Positions 7,642 through 17,005 are shown, numbered from the stretch's first letter. The stretch is 64,000 nucleotides of DNA from JAWWOW01 sp033851265 (GCA_033851265.1 JAWWOW010000004.1:1-64000); one strand, 5' to 3'. Made by a program: numbers and translations. The notes: generated by a model from the sequence alone, not told the origin.

Positions 7642-9068
7642 CACGCAACTGGCGCACGCTCTGGCTGGTCATCCCGGCCGCGATCCTGGCCGGGCTGGGT
7701 GCTCTCGTCGGCCTCGCGGGCACGACGGACGACACGGCGGTTGTCGCCGGCCGCGTCTTCGCGGGCGTGTTAGCGGTCGTGCTCGCCGTCATGGCATTGC
7801 GGATGTTCGTGGTCGGCCTGGCTTTCGACGGGGCGCGTGTCCATGTGCGGGGGATCTGGAAGTCGCACCGGGTTCCGTCCGACCAGGTCGCCGGTGTGGT
7901 GATGGAGAGCAGCGCGGGAGGCCGCTGGCTGATGCCATCGGTTGTGACGACAGACGGCCGGATTCTGCGCGCACGGTGGGCGGGCCGGCCGTCGGGGCGC
8001 GCGTCCGCGACCCAAACCGCCGGCGACATTGCCTGGACCTTGCAGTCCGCCGGCGCGAACAGCGGTGGGTTGCGTGCTCTCTTGGACGAGCAGGGTGTCG
8101 AGGTCGCCGGCACCGCCGCTCGGGTGCAGCAGTACCGATCGCCTCCCAACTGGCCCGCGCCGCCAGTCGGCTGGCAGCCGGCGCCGGGTTGGAACCCTGC
8201 ACCTGATTGGCCCGCGGCCCCACCCGACTGGGGGTTCTGGGAGCCGGTCGACGTGCCGGTGGTCGTGTCGCGCGAGATCGCTCCCGATCGCACTCCGGTG
8301 CCGGAGCAGGTGCCGGCTCATCTGGACATGCGCTACTCGCTCGACCGCGAGATCGCGGCCAGCCTCCCGGGCACCAACTGGGGGCTCGGCGAAGTCCTCA
8401 AGACCATTGGCTGGATCGTCGTCTTCTTCGTGCTCGTCGGGCTCATCGACTGGCTCGTCGACTCTCCGACTCTGTACGTCGCGCTTGGTGAGGGCGTGCT
8501 CGGCGTCGCCGTGCTGTTCGGTGCGCACAAGGCAGCGAAGCAGTCCGGAGGGTGGCGCCGCGCGCTCGGATGGGAGCTGCCCAGGCGGCACGATCTGTGG
8601 CTGGGTCTGCGGTGGTTCGGGTGGCAGCTGCTCGCGACGCTCGTCGCCGCGCTCGTGCTCTACCTGATCACGCTGCCGCTGAGCGGTAAGCGCGAGTCCA
8701 ACGTCGACATCTCCACCAACGACAGCGTCATCAGCCTCCTTGTGATCGTTGCGGTGACCGTTGTCATGGCACCGGTCGTCGAGGAGTTCCTCTTCCGGGG
8801 GCTGTTGCTACGCGCGCTGATGCGCCGGTTCTCGTTCTGGCCGTCGGCCATCATCGATGCGTTGATATTCGGACTGGCCCACGCGCCCCAGGCGAGCACC
8901 TGGGCAGGTCGCATTCAACTAGCAGGGCAGATTTCTACGTTCGGGTTCGTCCAGTGCCTGTTAGTACGCCGAACTGCTCGGCTCGGGCCGGCGATGGTGG
9001 TGCACGGCATGCAGAACGCACTCGCCGTGGGCGTCGCTCTCAGCGGAGCTGTCCTTCTAGCCGCTTAG
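7638..9068 (+). CDS. CPBP-family intramembrane metalloprotease with N-terminal PH-like membrane domain
   Basis: 476 residues from GTG 7638, overlapping the GH15 stop. Two membrane segments (about 7-27 and 35-62) and a short beta-rich region resemble the bacterial PH-like domain. Residues about 170-205 form a Pro/Trp linker with repeated PxW units (NWPAPPVGWQPAPGWNPAPD). Further membrane helices follow from about 255, then the CPBP motifs: EEFLFRG with E382/E383, the His of FGLAHAPQ near H415, and VVHGMQNALAV. CPBP members are Rce1-like proteases or bacteriocin-immunity proteins; the substrate is unknown. Its 3' end overlaps the convergent cyclase gene by 29 bp. Confidence 0.82.
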   Translation: MTRNWRTLWLVIPAAILAGLGALVGLAGTTDDTAVVAGRVFAGVLAVVLAVMALRMFVVGLAFDGARVHVRGIWKSHRVPSDQVAGVVMESSAGGRWLMPSVVTTDGRILRARWAGRPSGRASATQTAGDIAWTLQSAGANSGGLRALLDEQGVEVAGTAARVQQYRSPPNWPAPPVGWQPAPGWNPAPDWPAAPPDWGFWEPVDVPVVVSREIAPDRTPVPEQVPAHLDMRYSLDREIAASLPGTNWGLGEVLKTIGWIVVFFVLVGLIDWLVDSPTLYVALGEGVLGVAVLFGAHKAAKQSGGWRRALGWELPRRHDLWLGLRWFGWQLLATLVAALVLYLITLPLSGKRESNVDISTNDSVISLLVIVAVTVVMAPVVEEFLFRGLLLRALMRRFSFWPSAIIDALIFGLAHAPQASTWAGRIQLAGQISTFGFVQCLLVRRTARLGPAMVVHGMQNALAVGVALSGAVLLAA

Positions 9069-11559
9069 CGGTGGCCTCGTCACCGAGTTCACGGGCGACG
9101 CGGACGGCGTCGCTGAGGTGTTGGTGTGACTCGTCGTGGCGACCGTCGAGCTCACATGCTCGGGCCAGCGTCTCGTAGTACACCGGCATGCTCGAGTAGT
9201 GCAGGTCCGGGATCTGCTCTGCAATGTCAGTGAGCAACGCTTCGGCCTGCTTCGGTTCGCCGAGCTCGACAAAGGCCTCGGCAATGTTGATCTTTGCGGT
9301 GATAACACCGATCGCGAACCCGGCTTGCTCCGCAAGCTCCAGTCCACGCTGGTAATGGGTAATAGCGTCGGCGTACCGCTCCCGGAAGAACGCCACCGAT
9401 CCCAGGCCGTTCCACGCCAGTGACGCGGCGCGCGGCTGGGATGCGTGGGTTGCTTCGATGAAGCGTTGCTCAGCGCCGGCGAGATCGCCGAGCTGGCTCA
9501 ACGCCCATGCGACCCGAGCCGCAGCATGCGCGGTGAACTCCGTGTCGTCCAACGCTCGTGCGCGATCGAGCGCCTGCGACCCGAGGCGCAATGCGGACTC
9601 GTAGTCACCCTGGTAGCTCGACAGGTGACCGGCCAGGCTCAGAGCCTTGGCCACGATCAGCGGGTCTCGACCGGAGTTCGACAGCGAAAGCAGAATGTCG
9701 CGACCCTCGGTCATCCGACCGCGAGCGCGCCAGTACTCCGCGATACGGACCGCGACACCCAACGCCTGGTCGTGCAGGTCGGCACTGGCCGCAAATCGCA
9801 ACGCTGCGGCGACATTGCCGTAGATCTCATCCATCGCCGCGAGCGCGCGACGCACCTCGGGGCCATCGAACTCAGCCGCCAATGCGGTCGCTCGCTCGTC
9901 GAACCAGTCCAGGTGGCGACGGCGTACGCCGGCAGCCTCGCCACTCTCGTCGAGCTTCTCGCTCGCGTAGTCCCGAATTGTGACGAGCATGCGGTAGCGC
10001 GTTGATTCATGCGTGTCGTCCAGCAACAACAACGACCGGTCGATGAGGCGCGCAACCATGTCGAAAACGTCGTCAGCGGGAAGTGCCTCGTCGGCGCATA
10101 CGTGCTCGGCCGCCTCGAGGGTGAACGATCCGCGGAAGACCGAGATGCGTCGGAACAGTCGGCGTTCGGATTCCCCGAGCGGGTCGTAGCTCCAGTCGAT
10201 GAGTGCGCGCATGGTGCGATGGCGCGCCTGCCCGGTGCGCTGGTCGGAGCCGAGCAGAGCCAACCGATCAGCGATCCGCGCGGCGAGCTCGTCCAGACCG
10301 ATGTGTCGTAGTCGTCCGACGGCAAGTTCGATCGCCAGCGGCAACCCGTCAAGCTCACGACAGACGCGCCGTACCGCTGGTGCCGTCGCGTCGGTGAGGG
10401 TGAACGCCGGATCGACCAGACGCGCGCGGTCGACAAACAACAGCACCGCATCGGTCTCGCCGTTGGGCGCGGTCGCGTCCGAGAACGGCAGTGTGAGCGG
10501 GGGCAGCCACCAGGTGGTCTCGCCTGCCATCAACAGCGGCTCGCGGCTTGTTGCGACGACGGAGACCGAAGGGCACTGGCCGAGCCGTTCGAGCACGGCG
10601 GTGACTGCGCCGGCGACGTGCTCGCAGTTGTCGAGGACGATCAACATGTGGCGTGAGCGCAGCACGTCAACGAGCGAGTCCTCCCGCGAGCGCGCCGGCT
10701 GCTCGGGGATACCGAGCGCGTGCATCAGCCGGTCGAGCACGTCGCCGGGCTCAGCGTCGGCGAGCAGCACCACCCAAGCGCCGTCCCCGAAGTCGGCAGC
10801 GATGGACTTGGCCATCTCGAACGTGAGCCGTGTCTTGCCCGCGCCGCCCGGGCCGACGACAGTCACGAGGCTGCGCCGGCGTACGAGCTCGGTGAGGTCG
10901 GCGAGCTCGGTGTCGCGCCCGATGAAGGATGTCCGCAACGACGGCACATTGTGCGCGGCCGCGGGCAGCGCGCGGACGGTAGGGAACGTTGCGGGCAGAT
11001 CGACCGCGGTCAGCTGCAACAACTCAACGGGCGCGTCCAGCCCGCGCAGGCGGAACATTCCGAGTGGCACCAAGTCGGCGGGTGCACTGTGCGAGCCGAG
11101 CGCCGCTGCTGTCGCTGACGACAGGAGGATCTGGCCGCCGTGGGCAGCGTCGGCAACACGTGCGGCTTCGTGGACAGCGAGCGACGTGTAGTCGCGACTC
11201 TGCGGTTCTGCCATATCGGTGTGCAGCCCCATGCGCACACGTACGTCGACATCACTAGGCCAGCGGTGCTGACTGATCGCTCGCTGTCCCTCGAGTGCCG
11301 CATCCAACGCGGCGACCGCTGTGGGGAAGGCGGCAAAGACACCGTCACCGAGGGTGCGTACGACGGCGCCGCCATGGCGGGTTACCGCCTCGGCAAGCAG
11401 CCGGTCATGGTTCGCGATGAGCCCGGCGAACTGTTCGCCGAGGCGTTGGTTGAGCCGGGTTGAACCTTCGATGTCGGTGAAGAGGAACGTGACGAGTCCG
11501 CCGGGCAGCGCGCCGGCCTGCTGGGGGATCGTTTGACCGGCAGGCTGTGCCGAGTCCAT
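9040..11559 (-). CDS. Adenylate/guanylate cyclase domain - AAA ATPase - TPR regulator
   Basis: 839 residues. Residues about 20-190 are a class III nucleotide cyclase domain (LVTFLFTDIEGSTRLN with the first metal Asp, RTLGDGVFAAFPTA with the second). Next is a STAND-type ATPase: Walker A VGPGGAGKTRL near residue 240, Walker B LIVLDNCEH, and a winged-helix region. The C-terminal 250 residues are TPR-like helical repeats. Unlike AfsR/SARP or LuxR relatives there is no DNA-binding domain at either end. Such proteins are common in actinobacteria; whether the cyclase is active cannot be told. It is a single gene, convergent with the CPBP gene. Confidence 0.9.
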   Translation of the reverse strand: MDSAQPAGQTIPQQAGALPGGLVTFLFTDIEGSTRLNQRLGEQFAGLIANHDRLLAEAVTRHGGAVVRTLGDGVFAAFPTAVAALDAALEGQRAISQHRWPSDVDVRVRMGLHTDMAEPQSRDYTSLAVHEAARVADAAHGGQILLSSATAAALGSHSAPADLVPLGMFRLRGLDAPVELLQLTAVDLPATFPTVRALPAAAHNVPSLRTSFIGRDTELADLTELVRRRSLVTVVGPGGAGKTRLTFEMAKSIAADFGDGAWVVLLADAEPGDVLDRLMHALGIPEQPARSREDSLVDVLRSRHMLIVLDNCEHVAGAVTAVLERLGQCPSVSVVATSREPLLMAGETTWWLPPLTLPFSDATAPNGETDAVLLFVDRARLVDPAFTLTDATAPAVRRVCRELDGLPLAIELAVGRLRHIGLDELAARIADRLALLGSDQRTGQARHRTMRALIDWSYDPLGESERRLFRRISVFRGSFTLEAAEHVCADEALPADDVFDMVARLIDRSLLLLDDTHESTRYRMLVTIRDYASEKLDESGEAAGVRRRHLDWFDERATALAAEFDGPEVRRALAAMDEIYGNVAAALRFAASADLHDQALGVAVRIAEYWRARGRMTEGRDILLSLSNSGRDPLIVAKALSLAGHLSSYQGDYESALRLGSQALDRARALDDTEFTAHAAARVAWALSQLGDLAGAEQRFIEATHASQPRAASLAWNGLGSVAFFRERYADAITHYQRGLELAEQAGFAIGVITAKINIAEAFVELGEPKQAEALLTDIAEQIPDLHYSSMPVYYETLARACELDGRHDESHQHLSDAVRVARELGDEATAKRLEGQLR

Positions 11560-11598
11560 GCGGGCATGATGCCGGATCTGGACCGGCGCCGCTGCGGC

Positions 11599-12069
11599 CT
11601 ACGACACAGCAGGCTGGTCGTATCCGGCCGCCGGGTTGCCAGGTCCTTTGAGGTCGGCTGCTGTTGCGCTCGGATTGTGCAGCAGCACTTCGCCTTCAAG
11701 CCCGTCCGGGTCGCGGAAGAACACGCTGATGGCAGCGCCGAAGTCGGTCACGAAGCCATCGCTCGCCCCCGACTTCATGAGCCGGCGCCGGATCTCGTCG
11801 AAGGCCTCCTGGTCGGATGCCTCTAGTCCCAGGTGGTCGATGCGGCCGCGACCGAACATCGGCACCTGCTTGTCAGCCTCCGCGTTGCCGCTCACCTCGA
11901 AGACGTTGAGTTGGGCGTAGTCGCCGATGGTGATGAACGACAGTCGTACGCCGGGCTGCTCCTCGCGATCGGCGAAGATCGTGGCGTCGAACATTTCCTG
12001 GTAGAACGCGTGCAGCCGGGCCGTGTCCTTGGTCAGGATCGCCACATGGTTGACGCCCTTGAGCAACAT
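11599..12069 (-). CDS. VOC (glyoxalase/dioxygenase superfamily) protein
   Basis: 156 residues from ATG 12069, preceded by a good ribosome-binding site (AGGAGGAACAG on the coding strand); the open frame extends further upstream but without such a site. MLLKGVNHVAILTKDTARLHAFYQEMF and RIDHLGLEA followed by FFRDPDGLEGEVL are the paired beta-alpha-beta-beta-beta modules of the vicinal oxygen chelate fold, with His in NHVA and DHLG and Glu in EGEV as likely metal ligands. The reaction is unknown. Confidence 0.85.
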   Translation of the reverse strand: MLLKGVNHVAILTKDTARLHAFYQEMFDATIFADREEQPGVRLSFITIGDYAQLNVFEVSGNAEADKQVPMFGRGRIDHLGLEASDQEAFDEIRRRLMKSGASDGFVTDFGAAISVFFRDPDGLEGEVLLHNPSATAADLKGPGNPAAGYDQPAVS

Positions 12070-12130
12070 CTGTTCCTCCTCGAGTGAGTTGATCCTAGGA
12101 TGCGTCCGTAGCGACTCGGGGGGGAGACGC

Positions 12131-12628
12131 ATGCGTACACGAATAGTCATCGCCGTTGTGCTGGCCGCTGGCGCACTTGCCATGCCGCACGCCGGGGCCG
12201 CTTCGATCCAGGTGCCCGTCGCCGGCAAGTGGTACAACGCGGGACCATGTACGCCGACCTCCGTCGTACCGGATCCGGGACATCCGGCTTATGCCGACAT
12301 CACCTGCGTCGGGTCGAGCGTCTGGACCGGAACATGGCAGGGCATCACGGATTTCACCGTGACGGCTCGGTACAACCTCGTGACGTCAGCCGGTGACGGC
12401 ACGTTGGTGGAAATCTTCGTCGGGCGAGCTGGCAACCGCAGAGGAACGATGACATTTCACGAGACGGTTCATGTGGACGGCAACACGCATGCGCTGCGCA
12501 TCGTCGCTGAGCTGGTCAGCGGGACAGGCGGCTTCGCCAACTCACACGCTCATGTCGTGTTCACCGGCAGGATCACGTCCGCAACAAATGGCTTCGGGAC
12601 CTACAACGGAACGTGGACGCCCGGCTAA
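12131..12628 (+). CDS. Secreted protein of unknown function
   Basis: 165 residues. A signal peptide is clear: MRTRIVIAVVLAAGALAMPHAGA then SIQVPVAG. The mature part has alternating short beta strands (TGTWQGITDFTVTARYNLV, GTMTFHETVHVDG, HAHVVFTGRI) with FEG-like turns, suggesting a small beta-barrel, and two Cys that may pair. No family was recognised. The stop codon abuts the stop of the convergent gene at 12629 with no intervening base. Confidence 0.7.
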   Translation: MRTRIVIAVVLAAGALAMPHAGAASIQVPVAGKWYNAGPCTPTSVVPDPGHPAYADITCVGSSVWTGTWQGITDFTVTARYNLVTSAGDGTLVEIFVGRAGNRRGTMTFHETVHVDGNTHALRIVAELVSGTGGFANSHAHVVFTGRITSATNGFGTYNGTWTPG

Positions 12629-13099
12629 TCAGTCGTCGGCATCTTGGTCACTCTTGCGAGCTGCCCGCGAGGTCCGCGTGCGCGGCGTCAGATCGAGATC
12701 CGGCGGCGGGTGCTCCGGGGTCTTCCAGACGATGTAGTCCTTGCCGAACTCATCGTGGTAGTGGTTCACCCGGTCCACGAGCTTCGACCATGCGGTCTCG
12801 AATGCCTCGCCGTTCTCGTCCTTGATGGCTTTGCGGATCGGGGTGAAGTCATCGTCGAGGAACTTCTTCATCGACTCGGCGTACTTAGGACGCACGAACG
12901 CCGACTGGTCGAGGTGCTTGCCGAGCGTGCGGCAGAAGTAGTCAGCGAGCGGCCAGTTGCGAGCCTTCGCTGAGTGGTACAGACACCCCGCGCGGTACCC
13001 GATCTCGACCATGAGCTTGTCCATGCCCGGCGTTGTCCGGGCAAGCTCGTCGAGAGTCATGAGCCGCTTGCCGTTGTTGACGAGGATCTCGTCGGCCAT
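12629..13099 (-). CDS. Unknown 156-aa protein at the end of the hydantoinase operon
   Basis: A soluble, mostly helical protein: MADEILVNNGKRLMTLDELA, then a region with His and Cys (GYRAGCLYHSAKARNWPLAD, YFCRTLGKHLDQS), then helices through KLVDRVNHYHDEFGKDYIVW and a Pro-rich, charged tail. It starts 3 bp after the HyuA stop, so it belongs to the HyuB-HyuA operon. I do not recognise a family. The arrangement suggests a small accessory or third subunit of the HyuA/HyuB enzyme, by analogy with other ATP-dependent hydrolase/carboxylase complexes, but that is inference only. Confidence 0.7.
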   Translation of the reverse strand: MADEILVNNGKRLMTLDELARTTPGMDKLMVEIGYRAGCLYHSAKARNWPLADYFCRTLGKHLDQSAFVRPKYAESMKKFLDDDFTPIRKAIKDENGEAFETAWSKLVDRVNHYHDEFGKDYIVWKTPEHPPPDLDLTPRTRTSRAARKSDQDADD

Positions 13100-13102
13100 C
13101 CG

Positions 13103-15160
13103 TCAGGTGGTCTTCCGCTCGAGGAGGTAGGTGCCTTGCTCATCGAGCGTAAGCGATTGGTTGGGTCCCACGACCACGACGGTGAACGGTTCGTCGATCA
13201 GCGCTGGCCCGTCGATGCGCGATCCGGGTGCGAGCAGCGGCCCGTCGTAGACCGTCGCGGTCAGGAAGCCATCGCCGAAGTAGGCCTCGCGTGATCCCTT
13301 GACGGCGTTCTCGGCGAGTGTGCTGCCGACGCTGGCGGGTTGAGCAGGCTTGTCGGTGCGACCGGTGGTGACGACACGTAGCTGCCGCAATTCGGGTCCC
13401 ACGTTGCGGAAGGCATAGCCCCGGTCCTGCTCATGCATGTCGTGGAACGCGATGGCCAGCACATCGATGTCGACGTCGCCCGCCGGCACGGGCACCGGCA
13501 GGTCGAAGTTCTGGCCGGGGTAGCACAGGCCCGCGTAGCACTCGACCGACACCCGACCAGCGTCGAGCCCCGCAGGTGCCAGCTCCTTTGCTGCTTCGTC
13601 CGCGAGCTCGTCGAGCATGCGACGGATGCGCAGCGGGTCGGCCTCGCCGAGATGCGACACGTAGGCACGGGACAGGTCCACGACGTAGTCGGCAACAAGG
13701 AGACCTAACGCCGAGAAGCCCGGTGCCGTGCGTGGCACGAGCACGCGCTCGATACCGAGCTCATCGGCCTGCGCCCATGCATGCACTGGTCCGTTGCCGC
13801 CGAAGGCGACGAGTGCAAGCTCGCGCGGGTCGACGCCCTTGGTCGCGAGTACACGGCGGACGGCATCGGCCATTGTCGCGTTGACGGTCCGGACGACACC
13901 CCATGCGGCGGTGGTCAGGTCGACGCCGAGTGGGTCGGCGACGTCTCGCTGGACGGCGCTTGTCGCGGCCTCGACGTCGAGGGTCATCCGACCGTTGGCG
14001 AAACCCGTCACGGGGAGGTAGCCCAGCAGGACATCTGCGTCGGTGACGGTTGCTCGGGTGCCGCCGCGGCTGTAGCAGGCCGGGCCTGGCTGCGCACCGG
14101 CGCTCTCCGGTCCGACGAGCAACGCCCCTGCTTTGACTGTCGCGATCGATCCGCCTCCGGCCCCGACCGCGGTGACGTCGACCATCGGGATGTCGACGTA
14201 GTAGCGATGACGCCAGTTCCAGAACGTCGCAATCTCGGGCTGGCCGTTTCGCACCAGGCCCACGTCGTACGACGTGCCGCCCATGTCGACGGAGACGAAG
14301 TTGCCGACGCCGGCATTCGCTGCGGACCGGGCCGCTCCCAGCACGCCGGCGGCGGGACCGGAGCCGAGCAAGGTGACTGCGCGGGAGGCAACGTAGTCAG
14401 ATGTCATGACACCGCCGGTCGCCTGCATGATGACGAGTTGACCGCCGTACCCGGCACCCCGCAGCGCGTCCGCGAGCCGGGCCAGGTATTTCGCGAGTTT
14501 GGGTGCGACGTAGGCGTTGACGAGCGTCGTCGACGTCCGCTCGAACTCGCTGGCTTTCGGCAGCACCTCATGCGACACCGACACGTGCTCGACGTCGGGA
14601 TACTCATCGAGCAGGATCTCGCGGGCGCGCTGCTCGTGCTCAGGGTTGAGGTAGGAGTACAGGAAACAGATAGCGATCGACGTGACGCCGAGCTGCTTGA
14701 GCCGGCGTACGCCCGTGCGCACCGCGTCCTCGTCGAGGGCGAGGATCACATTGCCGTCAGGGCCGACGCGCTCGGGGATCGCGATGCGCGAACGCCGCCG
14801 GGCGATGGCGAACGGCGGCGGCGCAGCCGGATCCCAAATGTTCTCTTTGTAACCGCGGCGCATCTCGATCTCGTCGCGGTGGCCTTCGGTGGTCAGCAGT
14901 CCGGTCGGCGCGCCGGTTTCCTCGATCATCGTGTTGTCGGCGGTGGTTGTGCCATGGACGACGAGGTCGAGCTGACGAGCGAAGTCACTGAGCGACAACC
15001 CGAACCGCTCGGCCAGCTGACCGAGACCGGTCATCACACCTTCGGACTGGTCGTGCGGAGTCGTCGGCGTCTTGTCGAGGATGACCTCGCTGCTCGGCGT
15101 GATGCAGATCAGGTCGGTGAACGTCCCGCCGACGTCGATCCCAACGCGATAACCGTTCAC
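13103..15160 (-). CDS. hyuA: Hydantoinase/oxoprolinase-type ATPase subunit A
   Basis: 685 residues. The N-terminus YRVGIDVGGTFTDLICI is the phosphate-binding loop of the acetate-kinase/actin-like ATPase fold shared by HyuA, 5-oxoprolinase and acetone/acetophenone carboxylases. VVHGTTTADNTMIEETG, GSGPAAGVLGAA and SVDMGGTSYDVGLV are further family blocks. The family uses ATP to activate a lactam, imide or ketone. Which substrate is used here is not evident. The start overlaps the HyuB stop by 4 bp, so subunits A and B are made together. Confidence 0.93.
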   Translation of the reverse strand: MNGYRVGIDVGGTFTDLICITPSSEVILDKTPTTPHDQSEGVMTGLGQLAERFGLSLSDFARQLDLVVHGTTTADNTMIEETGAPTGLLTTEGHRDEIEMRRGYKENIWDPAAPPPFAIARRRSRIAIPERVGPDGNVILALDEDAVRTGVRRLKQLGVTSIAICFLYSYLNPEHEQRAREILLDEYPDVEHVSVSHEVLPKASEFERTSTTLVNAYVAPKLAKYLARLADALRGAGYGGQLVIMQATGGVMTSDYVASRAVTLLGSGPAAGVLGAARSAANAGVGNFVSVDMGGTSYDVGLVRNGQPEIATFWNWRHRYYVDIPMVDVTAVGAGGGSIATVKAGALLVGPESAGAQPGPACYSRGGTRATVTDADVLLGYLPVTGFANGRMTLDVEAATSAVQRDVADPLGVDLTTAAWGVVRTVNATMADAVRRVLATKGVDPRELALVAFGGNGPVHAWAQADELGIERVLVPRTAPGFSALGLLVADYVVDLSRAYVSHLGEADPLRIRRMLDELADEAAKELAPAGLDAGRVSVECYAGLCYPGQNFDLPVPVPAGDVDIDVLAIAFHDMHEQDRGYAFRNVGPELRQLRVVTTGRTDKPAQPASVGSTLAENAVKGSREAYFGDGFLTATVYDGPLLAPGSRIDGPALIDEPFTVVVVGPNQSLTLDEQGTYLLERKTT

Positions 15161-16962
15161 TCGGCAGAGTTCCGCATCTCGGTGCGCAGCTGCTGTGTCG
15201 CCGACTCGTCGACCGCAAGCGTCAGATCGTCCAGCGAGCCGATCAGCACGACGCCGTAGTCGCGACGTGCACCGGCAAGCGACACATACTCGTCGAGGAC
15301 ATCGTCGAGAACCGCTTGCGGTTCACGGTCGAGTGGGTCGCCCCAGCCGCCGCCACCACCGAACTCGTAGACAATGCGCTCCCCGGCCTCGTGCTCAACC
15401 CATTCCGCGGTGAAGTCGACGACCTGCTCTTCGCCGCTGCCAACCCGCAGCGTCAGCCGGTTGGGTGAGCCCGGGTGGCCGCCCGCGATCCCTGGCATCG
15501 GGTACTTCGCCCCCATGACGTAGGTGTGTACGCGAGCAGGGACGAGAGTTTCCTTGACGTAGTGCGAGCCGCAGCCGCCGCGCCACTTGCCGGGGCCACC
15601 GGTGTCGATCTGATAGTCGCGGTCCCAGAGCAGGTGCGGGAACGTCGGCTCGTGCAGCTCAGCAGGCGCCTTGTAGAGGTTGCCGAATGCGGCGTTCTTC
15701 GACCCCCAACCGTCCTGCCCCTTCGCCGCCATGATCCAGCCGGCGTACACCTCACCGCCGTGGTCGATGAACCGCTGCCCGTCCTTGTCGACGCCGGAGA
15801 CGATGATGGGGACGCCGAGCTTGTAGATCTGCGGCACGCTCTTGTCCGGCATCGCCTGGGCGAGTGCGAGCGCGACCACCTCACCGACCTCGGTGCCCGG
15901 GTGGTGTGACCCAGCGGACACGGCCTTCGGTGGCCGCGGGTTGAGCACGCAGCCCTCCGGCACGATCAGCCTGACGTTGTCGAAGAAGCCCTCGTTCTTC
16001 GGGATCGCCGCGTCGACCATCGAGGCCAGCTGCGCGATGACGTAGCCGCGGGTGTTGCCGTAGGTCGACCAGGCCTGGATCTCGTCACGTGTGTCGGTGC
16101 CGTTGAAGTCCACGACCAGCTCGTCGCCCTTGACCGTGACCGCACAGTGCAAGTGGACGTCCTTGTTGCCGAGGGGATCGTGGTCGACGTAGGCATCGGC
16201 TTCATAGGTGCCATCAGGCCAGTCGGCAACCTCGGCGCGGAAGCGCTGGGCCGCGTAGTCCACCGTGAAGTCCATGGCCTGCTCGACGACGTCCGCGCCG
16301 TACCGCTGCACGATGTCCGACAGGCGTAGTGCGCCGAGCTGTGCGGCCCCGATCTGTGAGCGCAGGTCACCGACGAAGCCGGGGATGCGGTTGTTGGCCG
16401 CCATCGCGTAGAGCACGTCCTTGCGTTCGACACCGCGATCGACGAGGCGTACGCCGGGCCACCGGACGCCCTCCGCCCAGATCTCCGTCGCGCTGACGTT
16501 GTAGCCGCCCGGGGAGGAACCACCGGTGTCACCGTGGTGGCACTGGATCGACGCGAGGCAGATCAGCCGGCCGTCGGCGAATACCGGAGCGAAGACGTTG
16601 TAGTCGGGCAGGTGACCGCCACCGTGGTAGGGATCGTTGCCGACGAAGACGTCGCCCTCGTGGATGTCGTCACCGAAGAACTCAAGCGCGAACCGCACCG
16701 GCAACGTCGAGGTGAGCATGAACTGCGGGATACCGACGGACAGCGCTACCAGGCGGCCGTTGCGGTCGAGGATCGTCGCGTTGCGTTCGTTGCTCTGGTT
16801 GAGGATCGGTGTGGTCGCGGTGCGGGACACGTAGGTCGCCATCTCGAAGCAGACGGTCTCCATGCCGCTGCGGATCACCCCGGCGGTGATCGGGTCGACC
16901 GTGCCGCGCGGTGCGAGCCGCGGACGGCTTCCGGCCAGCGCAACGACGTCCACGCCGCTCAT
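15157..16962 (-). CDS. hyuB: Hydantoinase/oxoprolinase-type subunit B
   Basis: 601 residues. Blocks typical of HyuB include DPITAGVIRSGMETVCFEMATYVSRTATTPI, GDVFVGNDPYHGGGHLPDYNVFAPVF, SIQCHHGDTGG, and the glycine-rich C-terminal region (EFGGGGGWGDPLDREP). With HyuA it would form an (AB)n enzyme that opens a cyclic amide or carboxylates a ketone in an ATP-dependent way. It is the first gene of an operon with HyuA and the 156-aa protein. A perfect 14-bp palindrome lies 30 bp upstream of the start, the likely operator. Confidence 0.93.
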   Translation of the reverse strand: MSGVDVVALAGSRPRLAPRGTVDPITAGVIRSGMETVCFEMATYVSRTATTPILNQSNERNATILDRNGRLVALSVGIPQFMLTSTLPVRFALEFFGDDIHEGDVFVGNDPYHGGGHLPDYNVFAPVFADGRLICLASIQCHHGDTGGSSPGGYNVSATEIWAEGVRWPGVRLVDRGVERKDVLYAMAANNRIPGFVGDLRSQIGAAQLGALRLSDIVQRYGADVVEQAMDFTVDYAAQRFRAEVADWPDGTYEADAYVDHDPLGNKDVHLHCAVTVKGDELVVDFNGTDTRDEIQAWSTYGNTRGYVIAQLASMVDAAIPKNEGFFDNVRLIVPEGCVLNPRPPKAVSAGSHHPGTEVGEVVALALAQAMPDKSVPQIYKLGVPIIVSGVDKDGQRFIDHGGEVYAGWIMAAKGQDGWGSKNAAFGNLYKAPAELHEPTFPHLLWDRDYQIDTGGPGKWRGGCGSHYVKETLVPARVHTYVMGAKYPMPGIAGGHPGSPNRLTLRVGSGEEQVVDFTAEWVEHEAGERIVYEFGGGGGWGDPLDREPQAVLDDVLDEYVSLAGARRDYGVVLIGSLDDLTLAVDESATQQLRTEMRNSAE

Positions 16963-16991
16963 GGCCCGCCTCCTGAGTCCGTGCAGTTCCC

Positions 16992-17005
16992 TGACACGCG
17001 TGTCA
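16992..17005. promoter_or_regulatory. Palindrome TGACACGCGTGTCA upstream of hyuB
   Basis: Perfect 14-bp inverted repeat lying 30 bp upstream of the hyuB start codon. It is one of eight sites in the window fitting TGACR-N4-YGTCA, all near starts of catabolic genes. It is probably the binding site of a dimeric repressor that controls the hydantoinase operon. Confidence 0.7.

Noticed and set aside
13781..15259. Long plus-strand open frame (492 codons) opposite hyuA
   Set aside because: It is antisense to the well-supported HyuA gene and encodes no recognisable family; high GC gives long spurious frames.
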